Source: Bimastos eiseni (taxonomy: Eukaryota > Annelida > Clitellata > Crassiclitellata > Lumbricidae). From it: 64,000 nt of DNA. The stretch covers positions 25,815,516 to 25,879,515 of the forward strand of contig OY365806.1 in NCBI GenBank assembly GCA_959347315.1, given 5' to 3'. Both the position numbers and the translations under genes were made by a program. This document shows, in pieces, positions 30,365 through 41,200 of this stretch. Numbering within the stretch: position 1 is the stretch's first letter; the number at the start of each line of letters is the position of its first letter. The notes under the pieces are model-generated. The model was not told where the DNA came from, searched no databases, and worked only from the letters and a program-made list of their open reading frames with translations.

Positions 30365-33300
30365 ATGGATGAAAATATTTTCTCACTTCGACTTAAAGGA
30401 ATGCCACTCCAATATAAAATGGAGTACTCGAAGCAAACTGTGATTGAAATAAGAAAAATTGCGAAACAGAAAGGTATGGTTGGTTATACGAGACTGCATA
30501 AAGCGGATTTGATTGCTAAAATTGAAGCTAATGTATCTCAAACACTGGTCCCCTCACATTTTGCGCCAATCTCATCCAATGCTAGTTTGCTGGACGCAGC
30601 CGTTCCCAAGATTGGAATCCCAACACTCGCTCCCGTACTGGTCTCAGCGATACGAAAAGTCCTTGATAATACAAAGTCCGGGCTTAATACGTTCGCAATG
30701 TGGATTGATGGGTACATACCCGAAGAACCAAAGAGAAAGGTGAATTAGAGGATAGAAGCACCGAAAGCCAAAGTGAATTCTATATTCAGTAAAATTCTTA
30801 TGAAAACACGCGAAATGAGAGAGACGGCCACAGCAATCAAGGGCTTCACGAAACAATACACGGTCGAAGGCGCAAACGGAATTGACGCCACATCTTTTCT
30901 CAAAGCAGCTCAACCACAACTGGAAGGCCTTTTGTCCAGACTAAGGTCAACTTTGTCCTCACCTGCACAATGGAGCGTGTTGATATGAAATCTGGGCAAG
31001 TAGATTCCGAGGATTTTCCGTTCGTTTCAAAAATTGAGGTGATTTTAGACTCCACCGACACGAGCGAAATTTATAACAACGCGAAAGATAAAATGTTAGA
31101 ATCAATGGCTGCCTTCCAGATGCATCGTAGTAACTGGAGACTTAGAGCGGTTCAAAAATTAGAAATCAACACGGTCGTTTATAAACCGCTGAAGGGTAGT
31201 TCTTACATTCCACTACCGAAATGTCTAGCGAGTAAAAAGGCTATTGTTAATATGAAGAACGAAGACGAAGAATGTTTCAAGTGGTGTGTAACGAGAGCTT
31301 TAAACCCCGTTGAGCAACATCCGGAAAGAATTACGAAAGAATTAACCAAGACGTTTTAGGAACTTGATTGGTCCAGCAATGAATTCTCAGTCGCAGCTGA
31401 TGCTAATGTGATAAGTAACTTTGAGAGAAATAATAATATTAGTATCAATGTTTTTGGTCATGAGAAAGATGTTTACCTATTCCCACTATATTTATTGAAG
31501 CACGAGAGCGATATCAGTGTAGACCTATTACTCATTTCTGACGAACAAACGAAGCATTATTGTTGGATAAAGAACTTCAACAGACTGATGGCGGTTCATA
31601 ACGCAAACTCATACACTTCAATACACTATTGTAAGCGGTGTTTGATAAGATATAGAGAGCTAGAGTAATTAAAAAACACACAGAGTATTGTTCCAACACA
31701 CCGCTCAAAAGATAGAATTTCCAGAACCAGGAACTATGTTGAATTTCAAAACTTATAATAGAAAGATGAGAGTTCCCTTTGTCGTGTACGCCGATTTCGA
31801 ATATTTCATTTAACCTATAGACACTTGTCAACCAGATCCCAGCATGTCTTACACCAACGGATATCAAAAACACGTCCCAAGTTCTTTCTGCTATTATATA
31901 AAATGTTTTGACGATGACTTATATTCACAAGCTCCTGTCACTTTCACAGCAAAGAGCGAAGACGATGATGTAGCTCAGATATTCGTAAACACTCTTATAG
32001 ATAATATAAAAGATATTTATGATTGATTTAAATTTCCTAAGAAAATGATATTCGGAAAGAAAGAACAGGCGCTATTCGATTCCGCTATCGTTTGTCACAT
32101 ATGCGAAGGCGAACTGGGGAAAGATCGAGTTAGAGACCATTGCCATTTAACTGGAAAATATAGAGGCGCCGCTCATAAGAATTGTTATCTAAATTATATA
32201 GTTCCCAAGTTTTTCCCAGTATTGTTCCATAATAATTCCCGTTACGACAGTCATCTATTCGTAAAGAAATTACGAGGTAATCATAACGAAAAGATTAATT
32301 GCATTACTAGCAATGAAGAATAGTACATCTCTTTCAGTAGAGAAGTCGTAGTTGATAATTTTATAGATGAAGAAAATAAGTTAAAAACTGTCACTCGAGA
32401 ATTACGTTTCATCGATAGTTTTAGATTCCTGGCATCGAGTCTCGACGCTTTATCGAAGAACCTGAGCAAAGATCAGTGTAAGAATATAAGCAAACACTTT
32501 TCTGGTAATCAGCACGATCTCTTGCTTAGAAAAGGATTATATCCTTACGATTATGTTGATTCCGTCGAGCGACTGAACGAAACAGAACTACCACCAAAGT
32601 CAGCATTCTACTCAATACTTAACGACTCAGGTATTAGTGACAAAGACTACAACCACGCAGAGATGGTATGGAAAGAATTCGGATTCAAGACGTTGAGAGA
32701 ATACCACGATTTATATAATGTGACTGATGTTCTCCTGCTTGCTGATGTATTTGAGAATTTTAGAGATGTATGCAGTGAGAACTATGTCCTAGATCCCGCC
32801 TGGTATTATACGTCGCCAGGTCTTGCCTGTGACGCTGCATTGAAGCTGACAGGAGTAAAGTTGGAGTTGTTGAGCGACTATGATATGATACTAATGGTTA
32901 AGCATGGGATAAGGGGAAGTGTTAGCACCATTTCGCACCATTATGGACAGGCAAACAATAAGTATATGAGAGAAGCGTTTGACAATAGCAAGCCTTCAAA
33001 ATTTATAACCTATTTAGACGTGAACAACCTGTACGGGTGGGCAATGTGTAAGGATCTACCAACTCATCGGTTCCCATGGATGGGTAACGATGAGCTAAAC
33101 GATTGGAGATCTTCACCATGTATATTAGAAGTCGATTTGGAATATCCTAGAGAACGATTTCGGAAAAGACTTTTTCAAACTAATGAACAATAGTAGGTTT
33201 GGCAAGACGTCTGAGAATATTGAGAATCGTGTGGACATAAAATTGGTGTCTAGTAAGAAGGAAGCTATTAAGCTAACAGCGAGAACGAGTTACGACACTC

Positions 33301-33809
33301 GAACTATTTTTGATGAAAACCTAATCACCATTCACATGAAACGTACAAAGATATGTTACAACAAGCCTATATATCTTGGTATGTGTATTTTAGACTTGAG
33401 TAAAACTGTAATGTACGATTTTCATTATAATTACATCAAGAAAAAGTTTGAAGATAGAGCAAAGTTACTTTTTACAGATACGGATTCTTTGGCCTATGAA
33501 ATTAAGACCGAAGACTTCTACGCCGATGTCGCACCCGACATTAGAAGTAGGTTCAACACTAGCGACTATCCTAAAGACCATCCCTCTGGTATAGAAACTG
33601 GCATCAACCAAAAGATCATTGGCATGTTGAAAGATGAAGCAGCTGGCAAACAGATCGAAGAGTTTGTAGGTTTAAGATCGAAACTGTATTCGTACAAGAT
33701 GGTCGGAGTAGACCACAAGAAATGTAAAGGTGTCAGGAAGAATGTCGTTAAGAAATCAATCACTCACGAAGATTACAAAGACTGCAAGTTTTATTCGTTG
33801 ACGCGGTAA
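30365..33809 (+). pseudogene. polB: family B (protein-primed type) DNA polymerase, broken
   Basis: Replicates the element from its ends. Read in pieces: an SAP/Rho-like helix pair near the start (EIRKIAKQKGMVGYTRLHKA), a helical linker, the exonuclease I motif YADFE near 31785, an Endo VII/HNH-like zinc motif with CHICEG and RDHCH at 32090-32145, the polymerase A region (TYLDVNNLYGWAM) near 33010, and the catalytic TDTDS near 33477. Breaks seen: a stop at 30746 with frame changes around it, another frame change near 30985, in-frame stops near 31357, 31666, 31811, 32024 and 32321, a frameshift between 31668 and 31780, and an internal deletion with frame change near 33155-33185 that removes part of the palm. 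The gene is convergent with the minus-strand block and its 3' end overlaps that block by about 19 bases. The first ATG of the SAP part (30365) was chosen because it follows the TIR and starts a typical basic N-terminus. Confidence 0.85.
32045..32323 (+). other. HNH/Endo VII-like zinc segment of PolB
   Basis: Cys pair CHICEGELGKD, then RDHCHLTGKYRGAAH and NCYLNY, the arrangement of recombination endonuclease VII-like treble-clef zinc motifs that are inserted in polymerases of this class. Bounded by a stop before it (32024) and after it (32321). Confidence 0.7.
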
Positions 33810-34209
33810 TCGACATAACATAACGAATCTCCTTCGTTTATGATGACAGCTCCAAGATCTCTAAAATTCTTAATATCGAGTAAAATTTCTTCCGTGGCTC
33901 CTGTAACGGTATCGCATAGCATGCGGCAGCCCGCTTCTATCAATTCCGGATGGAGCGAGACTTTACACGATCCTTTCGTCATTCGGACACCTAAGCCTAA
34001 CGGTAAAACAACCCTCCCACAGAATGAATAGTTATCGCTTCTTGAGCAAAAAACTCCCATCTTAAACCACCCATTTGTCTTTGCGGTCTATACTTGACAT
34101 CCCACATACCTTCACACGCCTTCCACGTGACGGATCTCGGTTGTGTTCTCGTAAATTTTTCAGTCTTGGGTTTCGTCCACCCTATTTTGTGACTCGGATA
34201 ATGAAACAT
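33791..34209 (-). pseudogene. Polinton small minus-strand gene, frameshifted
   Basis: Opens MFHYPSHKIGWTKPKTEKFT and continues in another frame with KVSLHPELIEAGCRMLCDTV and ending VDYRVNE. A frameshift lies around 34000-34060. No domain recognised with confidence. The beta-rich, Gly-poor second half could be a small virion or dUTPase-like fold, but key motifs are not visible. It is the first gene of the leftward block and overlaps the polymerase 3' end. Confidence 0.5.
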
Positions 34210-34233
34210 TTTATATTGGAATGACTTTTTATT

Positions 34234-34857
34234 TTAGCTGAGATAATAACAAAAATATAGTAGCAATCCGAGAAGTGGTATGTTTTTAAACGGCGAATCT
34301 GGTCCAAGGATAAGTCCTTCGCCGTTTACGAATCCAGAGCCTGTTTTCAGATACAGACCTTCTCCCACACCATCGAGTCCAGAGCCTTGCCATGGCTTCA
34401 GGTAAAGACCATGCCCTTGTTGCCCTATCTTGTAGTTTTTACCTCGACTATTGAGATATATTGCACCACCCGATCCGGTGACTTTGTCTATGACTTTTGA
34501 TCCGGACGCTGCACCTATTCCTGATAATGCGCCCGTTGCTAAGCTCGGTAGCACGCTCGAAAGCAGAAATTTACCCGCAGTTGCTAGAAACGGCAAAATA
34601 GCGCCGATAAAGCCACCTTCGACTTTGGCATAATGTATCAAATGCGTTTGACTCATTTTGATAGTCGCGCCTTTCCCACCCTGATACGCCTTAGCTAACT
34701 TGTTAACCTGCGCTTGTGTAAGAGCTAAAACGTGGGTTCCATTTAAATCGTTGTGCTTTAATCCAATGCTAACGCCGGCTCCCGCTTGTAGAGATCTTTT
34801 GATTTTGTGTTTTTGTCCTTCCGAAAAATTAACTTTGACATTTGTGTATCGACTCAT
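34234..34857 (-). CDS. adenovirus pX/pVI-like virion protein (intact)
   Basis: 207 residues, ATG at 34857, stop at 34234. A basic N-terminus (KVNFSEGQKHKIKRSLQAG) is followed at about residues 81-118 by a Gly/Ala hydrophobic stretch beginning GGFIGAILPFLATAGKFLLS, a repeated GLYLK motif, and a hydrophobic C-terminal tail. Adintovirus and Polinton genomes carry proteins with this basic-then-hydrophobic Gly-rich plan, compared with adenovirus core protein pX and the membrane-active pVI. It is the only gene of the element without a break. The role is inferred from composition and gene order. Confidence 0.55.
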   Translation of the reverse strand: MSRYTNVKVNFSEGQKHKIKRSLQAGAGVSIGLKHNDLNGTHVLALTQAQVNKLAKAYQGGKGATIKMSQTHLIHYAKVEGGFIGAILPFLATAGKFLLSSVLPSLATGALSGIGAASGSKVIDKVTGSGGAIYLNSRGKNYKIGQQGHGLYLKPWQGSGLDGVGEGLYLKTGSGFVNGEGLILGPDSPFKNIPLLGLLLYFCYYLS

Positions 34858-34880
34858 TTTATATAAAACTATAAAAACTG

Positions 34881-35670
34881 TTAAGCCTCTCTTATATGAA
34901 ACCTCAGCGCTAATTCCTTACATCGTAGATTAATTAGTTGGCCATTTTGGTCTGTGAGAGACGTTTCCATCGTCGAAATCGTGGATAGGGTGATTGGAAT
35001 ATATATCAAATTCCTAGGGGTTTCAATAATCTTGTACCCAGGCCCTACATTTGGGAAAAGGAATAAATAATGTTATCAGTCGTTCCGTTGTTATAGGATG
35101 CCCCAATAATATCGCTCGTTACCCTCAGATTATTGACACTCATTATATCTACTATATTCTCCGATTCCTGGTAACCCGCTGCATAACGCCGCCTGTTGAA
35201 ACCGAGGGCTTTTCCGATAGAGTTCAACGCCCAAAAATCGACCATGTAATTATCCGCTAGATGCACAACAGTCTTTAACGTATTGCTGTTTGCTTCTATC
35301 TTAATATTGTATTCTTCGTTAACCATATCATAATGCTCGTTTTCTTTCATGATTCTCTGGACGTATTCGTTAATATCTGTAATTTCATAGCAGCCTTCGG
35401 GAATGGTATACTAACCCACATACCTCCACCATTCTGCGAATACGAAAAGTTGTTGTTAGTCTCATCGATGTTTGGGAATGAACAATATGTTTCCAGATTG
35501 ACAAGAGCCATCTCGTTCTTTTTATCTTTATCGAACTGAATCAACGGATTGAATCGAGTCCTTATTCGCGAACTCTAATCACTCAATAATATGTAAAACG
35601 ATGACTTTGGCTCTGTGTAACGAGCGATCCTTTCGGTGTAGTATGCAATCTTTTATAGAAGCGATTCCAT
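34881..35670 (-). pseudogene. probable jelly-roll (penton/minor capsid) protein, broken
   Basis: Read in pieces from an ATG at 35670: early in-frame stops, then MALVNLETYCSFPNIDE and NGGGMWVSIPFPKA, then after a frameshift IEANSNTLKTVVHLADNYMV and AGYQESENIVDIMSVNNLRV, and after another frameshift PGYKIIETPRNLIYIPITL, TDQNGQLINL and a terminal RFHIREA. The beta-strand-rich sequence of about 260 codons and its position beside the packaging ATPase suggest a single jelly-roll capsid protein. It is too short for a double-jelly-roll major capsid. Function inferred. Confidence 0.5.
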
Positions 35671-35691
35671 TTTTATAATATAACAGATTTT

Positions 35692-36462
35692 TTATAATGG
35701 AATGTAGAATTCATCGAAACCGCATCTATGCTTGCCGTTATTTTTATTACTAGTCTGATCTATCACTACAAATCCACGAGGTTGCTTCCAGGCTGTTTCA
35801 CATAGTTTCTTAAACTCATTCTTAGACATGTCTGTACTTACGTGATCGTGGTAAATGTGATTAATATTTTTCTGGTCTTGAGGAAACAAGCAGATAAAGT
35901 TTGCATTCTCTCTGATCTTCTGTCTAGGTAGTTTGAAATAATTTTGAGCGAGGTAGAAGTAGTCACCGTTACTATGCCTTCCCCGGATGTAGTAGGTCTC
36001 ACATTTATTTTGCTTTTCTAACTGTAAATCATCGAAAATCATCAAGTTTTTCTTGTCACGGTTCAAGTCTCTCGGATCTGGCACGTCTTCCGATGATTCG
36101 AAGAACTTACAGCAGATATCAGATTTTTATACAAGTGTTTAGCCATTGCCTCAACTACTAAGGCCGGCGGACATTTGGTCTCATGGTCTCGTCTTGGCAA
36201 TTGAACAGCCCGATGATGGATTCGGTATTTTTTCTTCAAATGCTTGCTTGAGTATTTTATACTCTGGTTGAAAGAGAGATCTTCCGAATACTTGCAGATT
36301 GACGTAGTCTAGCCATCCTGGTCGTAGAAGTAGGTTCAACAATAGACTCGTCTTATCGCATCCGGACTTTCCTACGATTAACCCTCCTATACTTCTAGGC
36401 AAAAGAGGATTGTTGAATCTCTTAGATAATACGTCGTTCCACGATAAATCTTTGACTTCCAT
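35692..36462 (-). pseudogene. FtsK/A32-like packaging ATPase, broken
   Basis: ATG at 36462. The P-loop reads GLIVGKSGCDKTSLLLNLLL: the position normally held by a second Gly of the Walker A loop is Asp, a change expected to hurt nucleotide binding. The frame ends at 36181. In another frame (35692-36084) the Walker B KNLMIFDDL appears, followed by FICLFPQ and KLCETAWKQPRGFVVIDQ, as in the HerA/FtsK packaging ATPases of adintoviruses and Polintons. A frameshift or small deletion lies at 36085-36180. It starts 15 bases from the divergent phospholipase gene, so a shared promoter is likely. Confidence 0.75.
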
Positions 36463-36477
36463 TTTAAATATATCTAA

Positions 36478-37026
36478 TTGTATTTCAAAAGGAAGTGTAA
36501 AACTCGTACTGAAACTAAAAATATTAAAAATGTTACAACGAAGAATGGAAGGTCAATGCTTAGAGGCACATGTGATATATGTGGAAAGACGAAGACACAA
36601 TTCGTGAAGTCTTCTGAAGGTGGTGATTTAGTTGGATCTTTGAATTCGGTTACCGGCGGTATTAAGCTGCCGTTGGCTAAATATCCAGGTGAGATTCACT
36701 TGCCGGAACATTCGTTTACTGGTCCTGGTACTAGACTTGATTTGAGGCTGAATTCCGATGGAACTCCTAAGGATTGGTCGAAGCCCGTCAATAGAGTCGA
36801 CAACGCTGCATATCATCACAATTTAGCTTACGACCAGTACTCCGATACAGCTTTTAGGAATGTCGCCGATAGAACGATGGTTAATGAATTGAATATTATT
36901 CCTAATCCTAGCTTACGAGAGCGTGTAGAAAGAAGTCTTGTCAAACCTATATTATCTACCAAAGCTAGTCTCGGGTTAGGTTTAAAAAAGCCTAAAATTA
37001 CAATGGACCGACCAACTCGCGAATGA
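36478..37026 (+). CDS. phospholipase A2-domain virion protein
   Basis: Parvovirus VP1u-type phospholipase A2 domains help virions leave endosomes, and adintoviruses carry related proteins. Seen here: a zinc-ribbon-like GTCDICGKTKTQF near the start, then LPEHSFTGPGTRLDLRL (the calcium-loop type G-P-G-T), then DNAAYHHNLAYDQYSDTAF and ADRTMVNEL. The expected active-site pair is His-Asp in the helix; here it reads His-Asn, so catalysis may be lost. The frame is uninterrupted, but it opens with TTG at 36478 just after a TAA, and the first ATG is at 36556, after the basic N-terminus. The true start may have mutated. Divergent from the ATPase, and abutting the integrase. Confidence 0.65.
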   Translation: MYFKRKCKTRTETKNIKNVTTKNGRSMLRGTCDICGKTKTQFVKSSEGGDLVGSLNSVTGGIKLPLAKYPGEIHLPEHSFTGPGTRLDLRLNSDGTPKDWSKPVNRVDNAAYHHNLAYDQYSDTAFRNVADRTMVNELNIIPNPSLRERVERSLVKPILSTKASLGLGLKKPKITMDRPTRE

Positions 37027-37913
37027 GTCACATAAGCCTGTAATAAGACGTCTTAGGAAGAGGAAGGTGTACGTTGGCGGTATAGATGAAATATGGGCTG
37101 TTGATTTAGTCGATATGCAGGCTTTTGCTAAAGATAACGATGGTGTGAAATACTTACTAACCGTAATAGATGTGTTTTCCAAGTACGGTATGGATCGTGC
37201 CATTAAATGATAAGAGTGGAAAATCAACGGCTAGAGGCTTCGTGAAAATATTTGAGAGCGGTAGGAGACCAGGAAAAGTTTGGGTTGATAAGGGTAAAGA
37301 ATTTTATAATAAAGACGTTAAGAAATTAGTCGAGTTGTATTCTGTGGAGAACGAAGAAAAGTCGTGCGTTGTTGAGCGTTGGAATAGAACAATGCGTTAA
37401 AAAATGTTTAAGCATTTTACAGCTAATTCAACTAGACGATATATCGATGTGTTGGATGAAATGGCTAGTAATTATAATGAAACTAGGCATTCTTCCGTTA
37501 AAATGACACCGTCTAAGGCTAGTTTGAAAATGAATGAAAAGGTAGTTTGAATGAACTTATACGGTGTTGAGATCTCGGAACCTAATATACCCAGGTTTTC
37601 GATCGGTGATAAAGTTAGAATAATGAAGAAGAAGAACATCTTTGAAAAAGGTTTTACGCCGAAATGGAAGGAAGAGATCTTCACAATTTCAAAGATTCAA
37701 TACACGGATCCACCAACTTATAAGATCACTGATTATAATGGTGAGGAAATACAGGGCTCATTTTACGAACAGGAGCTACAGAAGACTACTCAAGAAATAT
37801 TTAGAATAGAAAAGATAATCAGGAAACGGGAAAACAGGTCGCTGGTGAAATGGTTGGGTCATCCTGAGTCATTTAATTCCTGGGTTGATAATGAAGACTT
37901 GGTGGTCACGTGA
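37027..37913 (+). pseudogene. int: retroviral-type integrase with chromodomain, broken
   Basis: Inserts the element DNA into the host chromosome. The three catalytic acids of the DDE core are visible: Asp in EIWAVDLVDM (about 37098), Asp in VWVDKGKEFYN (about 37287) and Glu in CVVERWNRTM (about 37375). A frameshift falls near 37190, in-frame stops at 37398 and 37548, and the N-terminal zinc domain is missing. The C-terminal part (37551-37913) has an SH3-like segment and a chromodomain (IFRIEKIIRKRENRSLVKWL and FNSWVDNEDL), usual for Polinton integrases. The last codons are duplicated downstream. Confidence 0.85.
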
Positions 37914-38027
37914 TGACTCATCATCGAAACTATTGGAATGGCTTGGTTATCCTGAGTCATTTAATTCATGGATTGATTATGAAGACTTGGTGATCACGTG
38001 ATGATTTCATCATCGAAACTATTGGAA
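37851..38027 (+). repeat. 88-bp tandem duplication of chromodomain end and TIR edge
   Basis: Copy 1 at 37851-37938 and copy 2 at 37939-38027 both read from tgg(t/c)ttggt(c/t)atcctgag through catcatcgaaactattggaa. The second copy repeats the final chromodomain codons (WLGYPESFNSWIDYEDLVIT) outside the gene, with about ten substitutions and one inserted base. Confidence 0.85.
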
Positions 38028-38296
38028 ATTCCCGTGACATTTGACCTATTGGCGGACGTTTTGACCAGGGGCTTTGGTTTGTGCATGAATTGTGGCTCAT
38101 CATCGAAACTATTGGAAATTTCCTGGCGTTTTTCTTAGTCTGTTGGTTGATGTTTGACCTAGGGGTTTAGGTTTGTGTAGAAATTGGTTATTTTTAACCT
38201 GATTATAGGTTAAAAATAGGTTTTGTAACCTATTAGGTGGGTGATTTTGAGCTATGCTATGGTCAATTGTCCCAGATAGCGCGTTTTATACCTACT
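38012..38296. repeat. Polinton right terminal inverted repeat
   Basis: Inverted match to 30031-30303, ending ttatacctact at 38296, followed by the duplicated aacccc. Confidence 0.9.
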
Positions 38297-41200
38297 AACC
38301 CCTTGAACAGACTAGCCCCCCGTGGCGACTCTAATGCATGCAAGCACATACACGCACATGCACACGACCTAACAAAGAGACAGAGAAGGTTTGTGCCGAA
38401 TTAAGATATCGGTGCATGTAGTAAACATGTGTAAACAACAATGGAATTTTATTTAATATCATAATAATTTTCCTCATTAGTTTTTCATCTCTGAAATTGC
38501 ACTCTTGATATGGGAACTATAGTGTCTGACAGCAGCGACAGTCTAATGTGGCCAGATATTTTTTATCTGAACACCCTCATATAAGTATGAGTAGCGCAGT
38601 CTACAATGTATTCAGAACGCACACAGGCGTTCTTTGTCTAGTATTGTCGTAGGCCTACATTCAATGTTATTGACTATCGTAACACGGGGCACACGCTGGG
38701 TCATTAGCTGTGCTTATTCCCATCCCTCTTTTGTCTCTGAAATTATCGCCTAACCAAAAGCACAAAGCACATTAACTGTAAGACATAGCAAGACTTTACT
38801 GTGGACTTCCTGATGTTATTATAGATAATTGTATGTGGTTAATTAAACAATGAATGTGCTTAACGCCAGCGCGGCACACAGGCTTTGTCTGATAGCATTC
38901 TAGCCTCACTGGTATGCAAGTATGTTTATGTGTATTTTGTATACATGTATGCAAGTAGGCATGTGTGCAAGTAGGCATGTATGTGTGTTTTTTTATATAG
39001 GACATATAGGCCCTATGTATATTATACATTGCTTTAAGTGACACAACAGAGCGCTGAATCACGACATCTTGTCATTCAAAAACCAATAATAGTGACTGAA
39101 TGCAGACTGAGAATGTTTCTTTAGATCTTACTGGTCGTATAATTCAAACGAAGGACGACGTTCAAACGCATTTCAGTGTTCCAGCCTGCTTTTCCCGCGA
39201 TATACCCTACCACAGCGCAGCGTGCGACAATAAGATCTTCACAAACAGCAGAAATGCTTGCGTCATTAGGATTCGTGTCACTCAGTTCGGTAACGCTAAT
39301 TCGTGTCACTCTAAGTCTCTGAATCTCTGATGCGCCTCACTAAATGTGATTGTAATTGTAGCGACATAACAAGCAGAATTAAAATCACAAATGCATATTT
39401 TTTTATTATTTATATTTGAATCATTAACAGTCAGATCAGCAGTTACGTAATTAAACATGAAATTATCAAATATAATGTTTGAACGATGGATGGCAATGAA
39501 GATGCTTGCAGCTTGTATACAGACTGCGTCATAAGATAATGTTACAAGAACACAGAAATTCTTATAATAACTAAGGTAATATCAAATGGGCATATTTTAT
39601 ATAATGAGGAAAAATAAATGGAAATTTGGTTGATTAATTCTGAAAACATTATGCTATAGAAATATATTTCCTGAAATCAGGTTAGCAGTTAAAATAATAT
39701 ATTTATGGAAATATTTTTATAATTGTTATTTGAGAAAACAGGAATCGTTATTGTAGCCTAACTTTTTGATAATGGCGGCACTAACCTGAGTGAATTAAAA
39801 GGTTCAAAAAAGTAAATTAGCGTAGAGTTTCAGCTTTAGATATATCGATGCAATGGGCCTACTTGTAGGCTGACCTTACAAAATGTATGATACTACGTAA
39901 TATATTATTAATGTAGATATATATAAATAATACATGTATATTATATATATACACACATATATATATATATGAGAGTGTGTATTGTACACAATTAAGCAAT
40001 CACATATTATATGAATGAATGCGATTACGCAAAGGGAAGAAACGGAAGGAAACAGTCACGTTAGCTAATTTGAATTTTTTTGCTGACCTGGAAGTCGATA
40101 CTAAGATTTAAACACGCGGGTCTTATATTGCATTATTTATGTGCCTTGTGTTCAGTGTTAGTTAGGCCTAATGTTCTAGCCAGAGTTCTGAACACATACA
40201 AATGTCAGCATGCTAGATTTTGTGATATCGACAAGAAGAAGGGTTAAATATATTGGCTAATCAAGGCGACTTGTCAACATTTCGTTATATATAAGTTTGC
40301 TATATGCTTGAAGCCATGGGAGTTGGGGCATAATAGGGGTTCACTTAATTCAGTATAATGGCGTGGTTATACATGTACATCAGAACGATTAACACATTTC
40401 CCTCTAAGAGAAAGTGAGAAGCACACTCAAAAAGACAATGCTCAAGTAATGAAAACGAGTCCAGTAGTTCACAAACATGACTTATAATCATAACTTCATA
40501 AAAACCATAGAAACTTCTTTGAATGAAATAGGAGAAATTCAATCTTCGATTCGTTAAAAAATGTGTATTGGCCTCCATTCATTGACATTCTCAAACACTT
40601 TCGGCCTACACATTTTTTCTGGCCTTTGGTTACAAAAAGTGCATTTAACGCGGTACTGTATGTCGGAAATAATGAGTTTTGGGAAAATGACTTCAAAGAC
40701 TCCATACTATTGCTTCTACGCCATTTGACGAACTATCCACAAACTTTTGACCTAACAATATTCAATATTATCTGTCACGAAATTTACAATTTGCAACTGG
40801 TTTGCAGCGTATACTGAACACGCTATTCTGCGCACGCTGGCATACGTTTGAGCAAAAAATGGTATATTGACATACCTGGTAATTACTCCAAGCTCTTCAA
40901 CTGTCAGGATGTCTTTGTAACAGCAAATCGCATCTATGAGAGATTTGGCTACATTAATTTTGTGCATGATGAAGTTCTATTGGTAAAGTAATGTTTAGGA
41001 CATCTTCACAATCTATGTGAATGGGAAGTGTTGTAATGGAAATGTTTTAAGTCTACTATCGGAATGTCCTTTCCATAAAAAAGATTTCCGGTATTATGCA
41101 AAATTTGGACGTTTTACATTTCAGTGATAATTAATATTATTTTTTATGTATATTTTCACTAAGGTTCTTATATCATGTCATTCATTTGTTTGACCTCAGT

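Larger units (their letters stand above)
30031..38296. mobile_element. Polinton/Maverick (adintovirus-like) provirus, 8.3 kb
   Basis: Both ends start AGTAGGTATAAAACGC and run as inverted repeats for about 270 bases. The six flanking bases are aacgcc (left) and aacccc (right), five of six alike, the duplication length of Polintons. Plus-strand polymerase occupies the left, a minus-strand morphogenesis block the middle, and plus-strand phospholipase and integrase genes the right. Family B protein-primed-type polymerase, retroviral-type integrase, packaging ATPase and adenovirus-like structural proteins together define the class. At 8.3 kb it is about half the usual Polinton size (15-20 kb). No major capsid or maturation protease gene could be found. 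Almost every gene is broken, so this is an old copy. GC content and codon use are higher than in the flanking AT-rich DNA. Confidence 0.9.

Noticed and set aside
30031..38296. Polymerase-containing element as a Penelope or LTR retrotransposon
   Set aside because: There is a family B DNA polymerase with exonuclease and TDTDS motifs, not a reverse transcriptase, and the ends are inverted, not direct, repeats.
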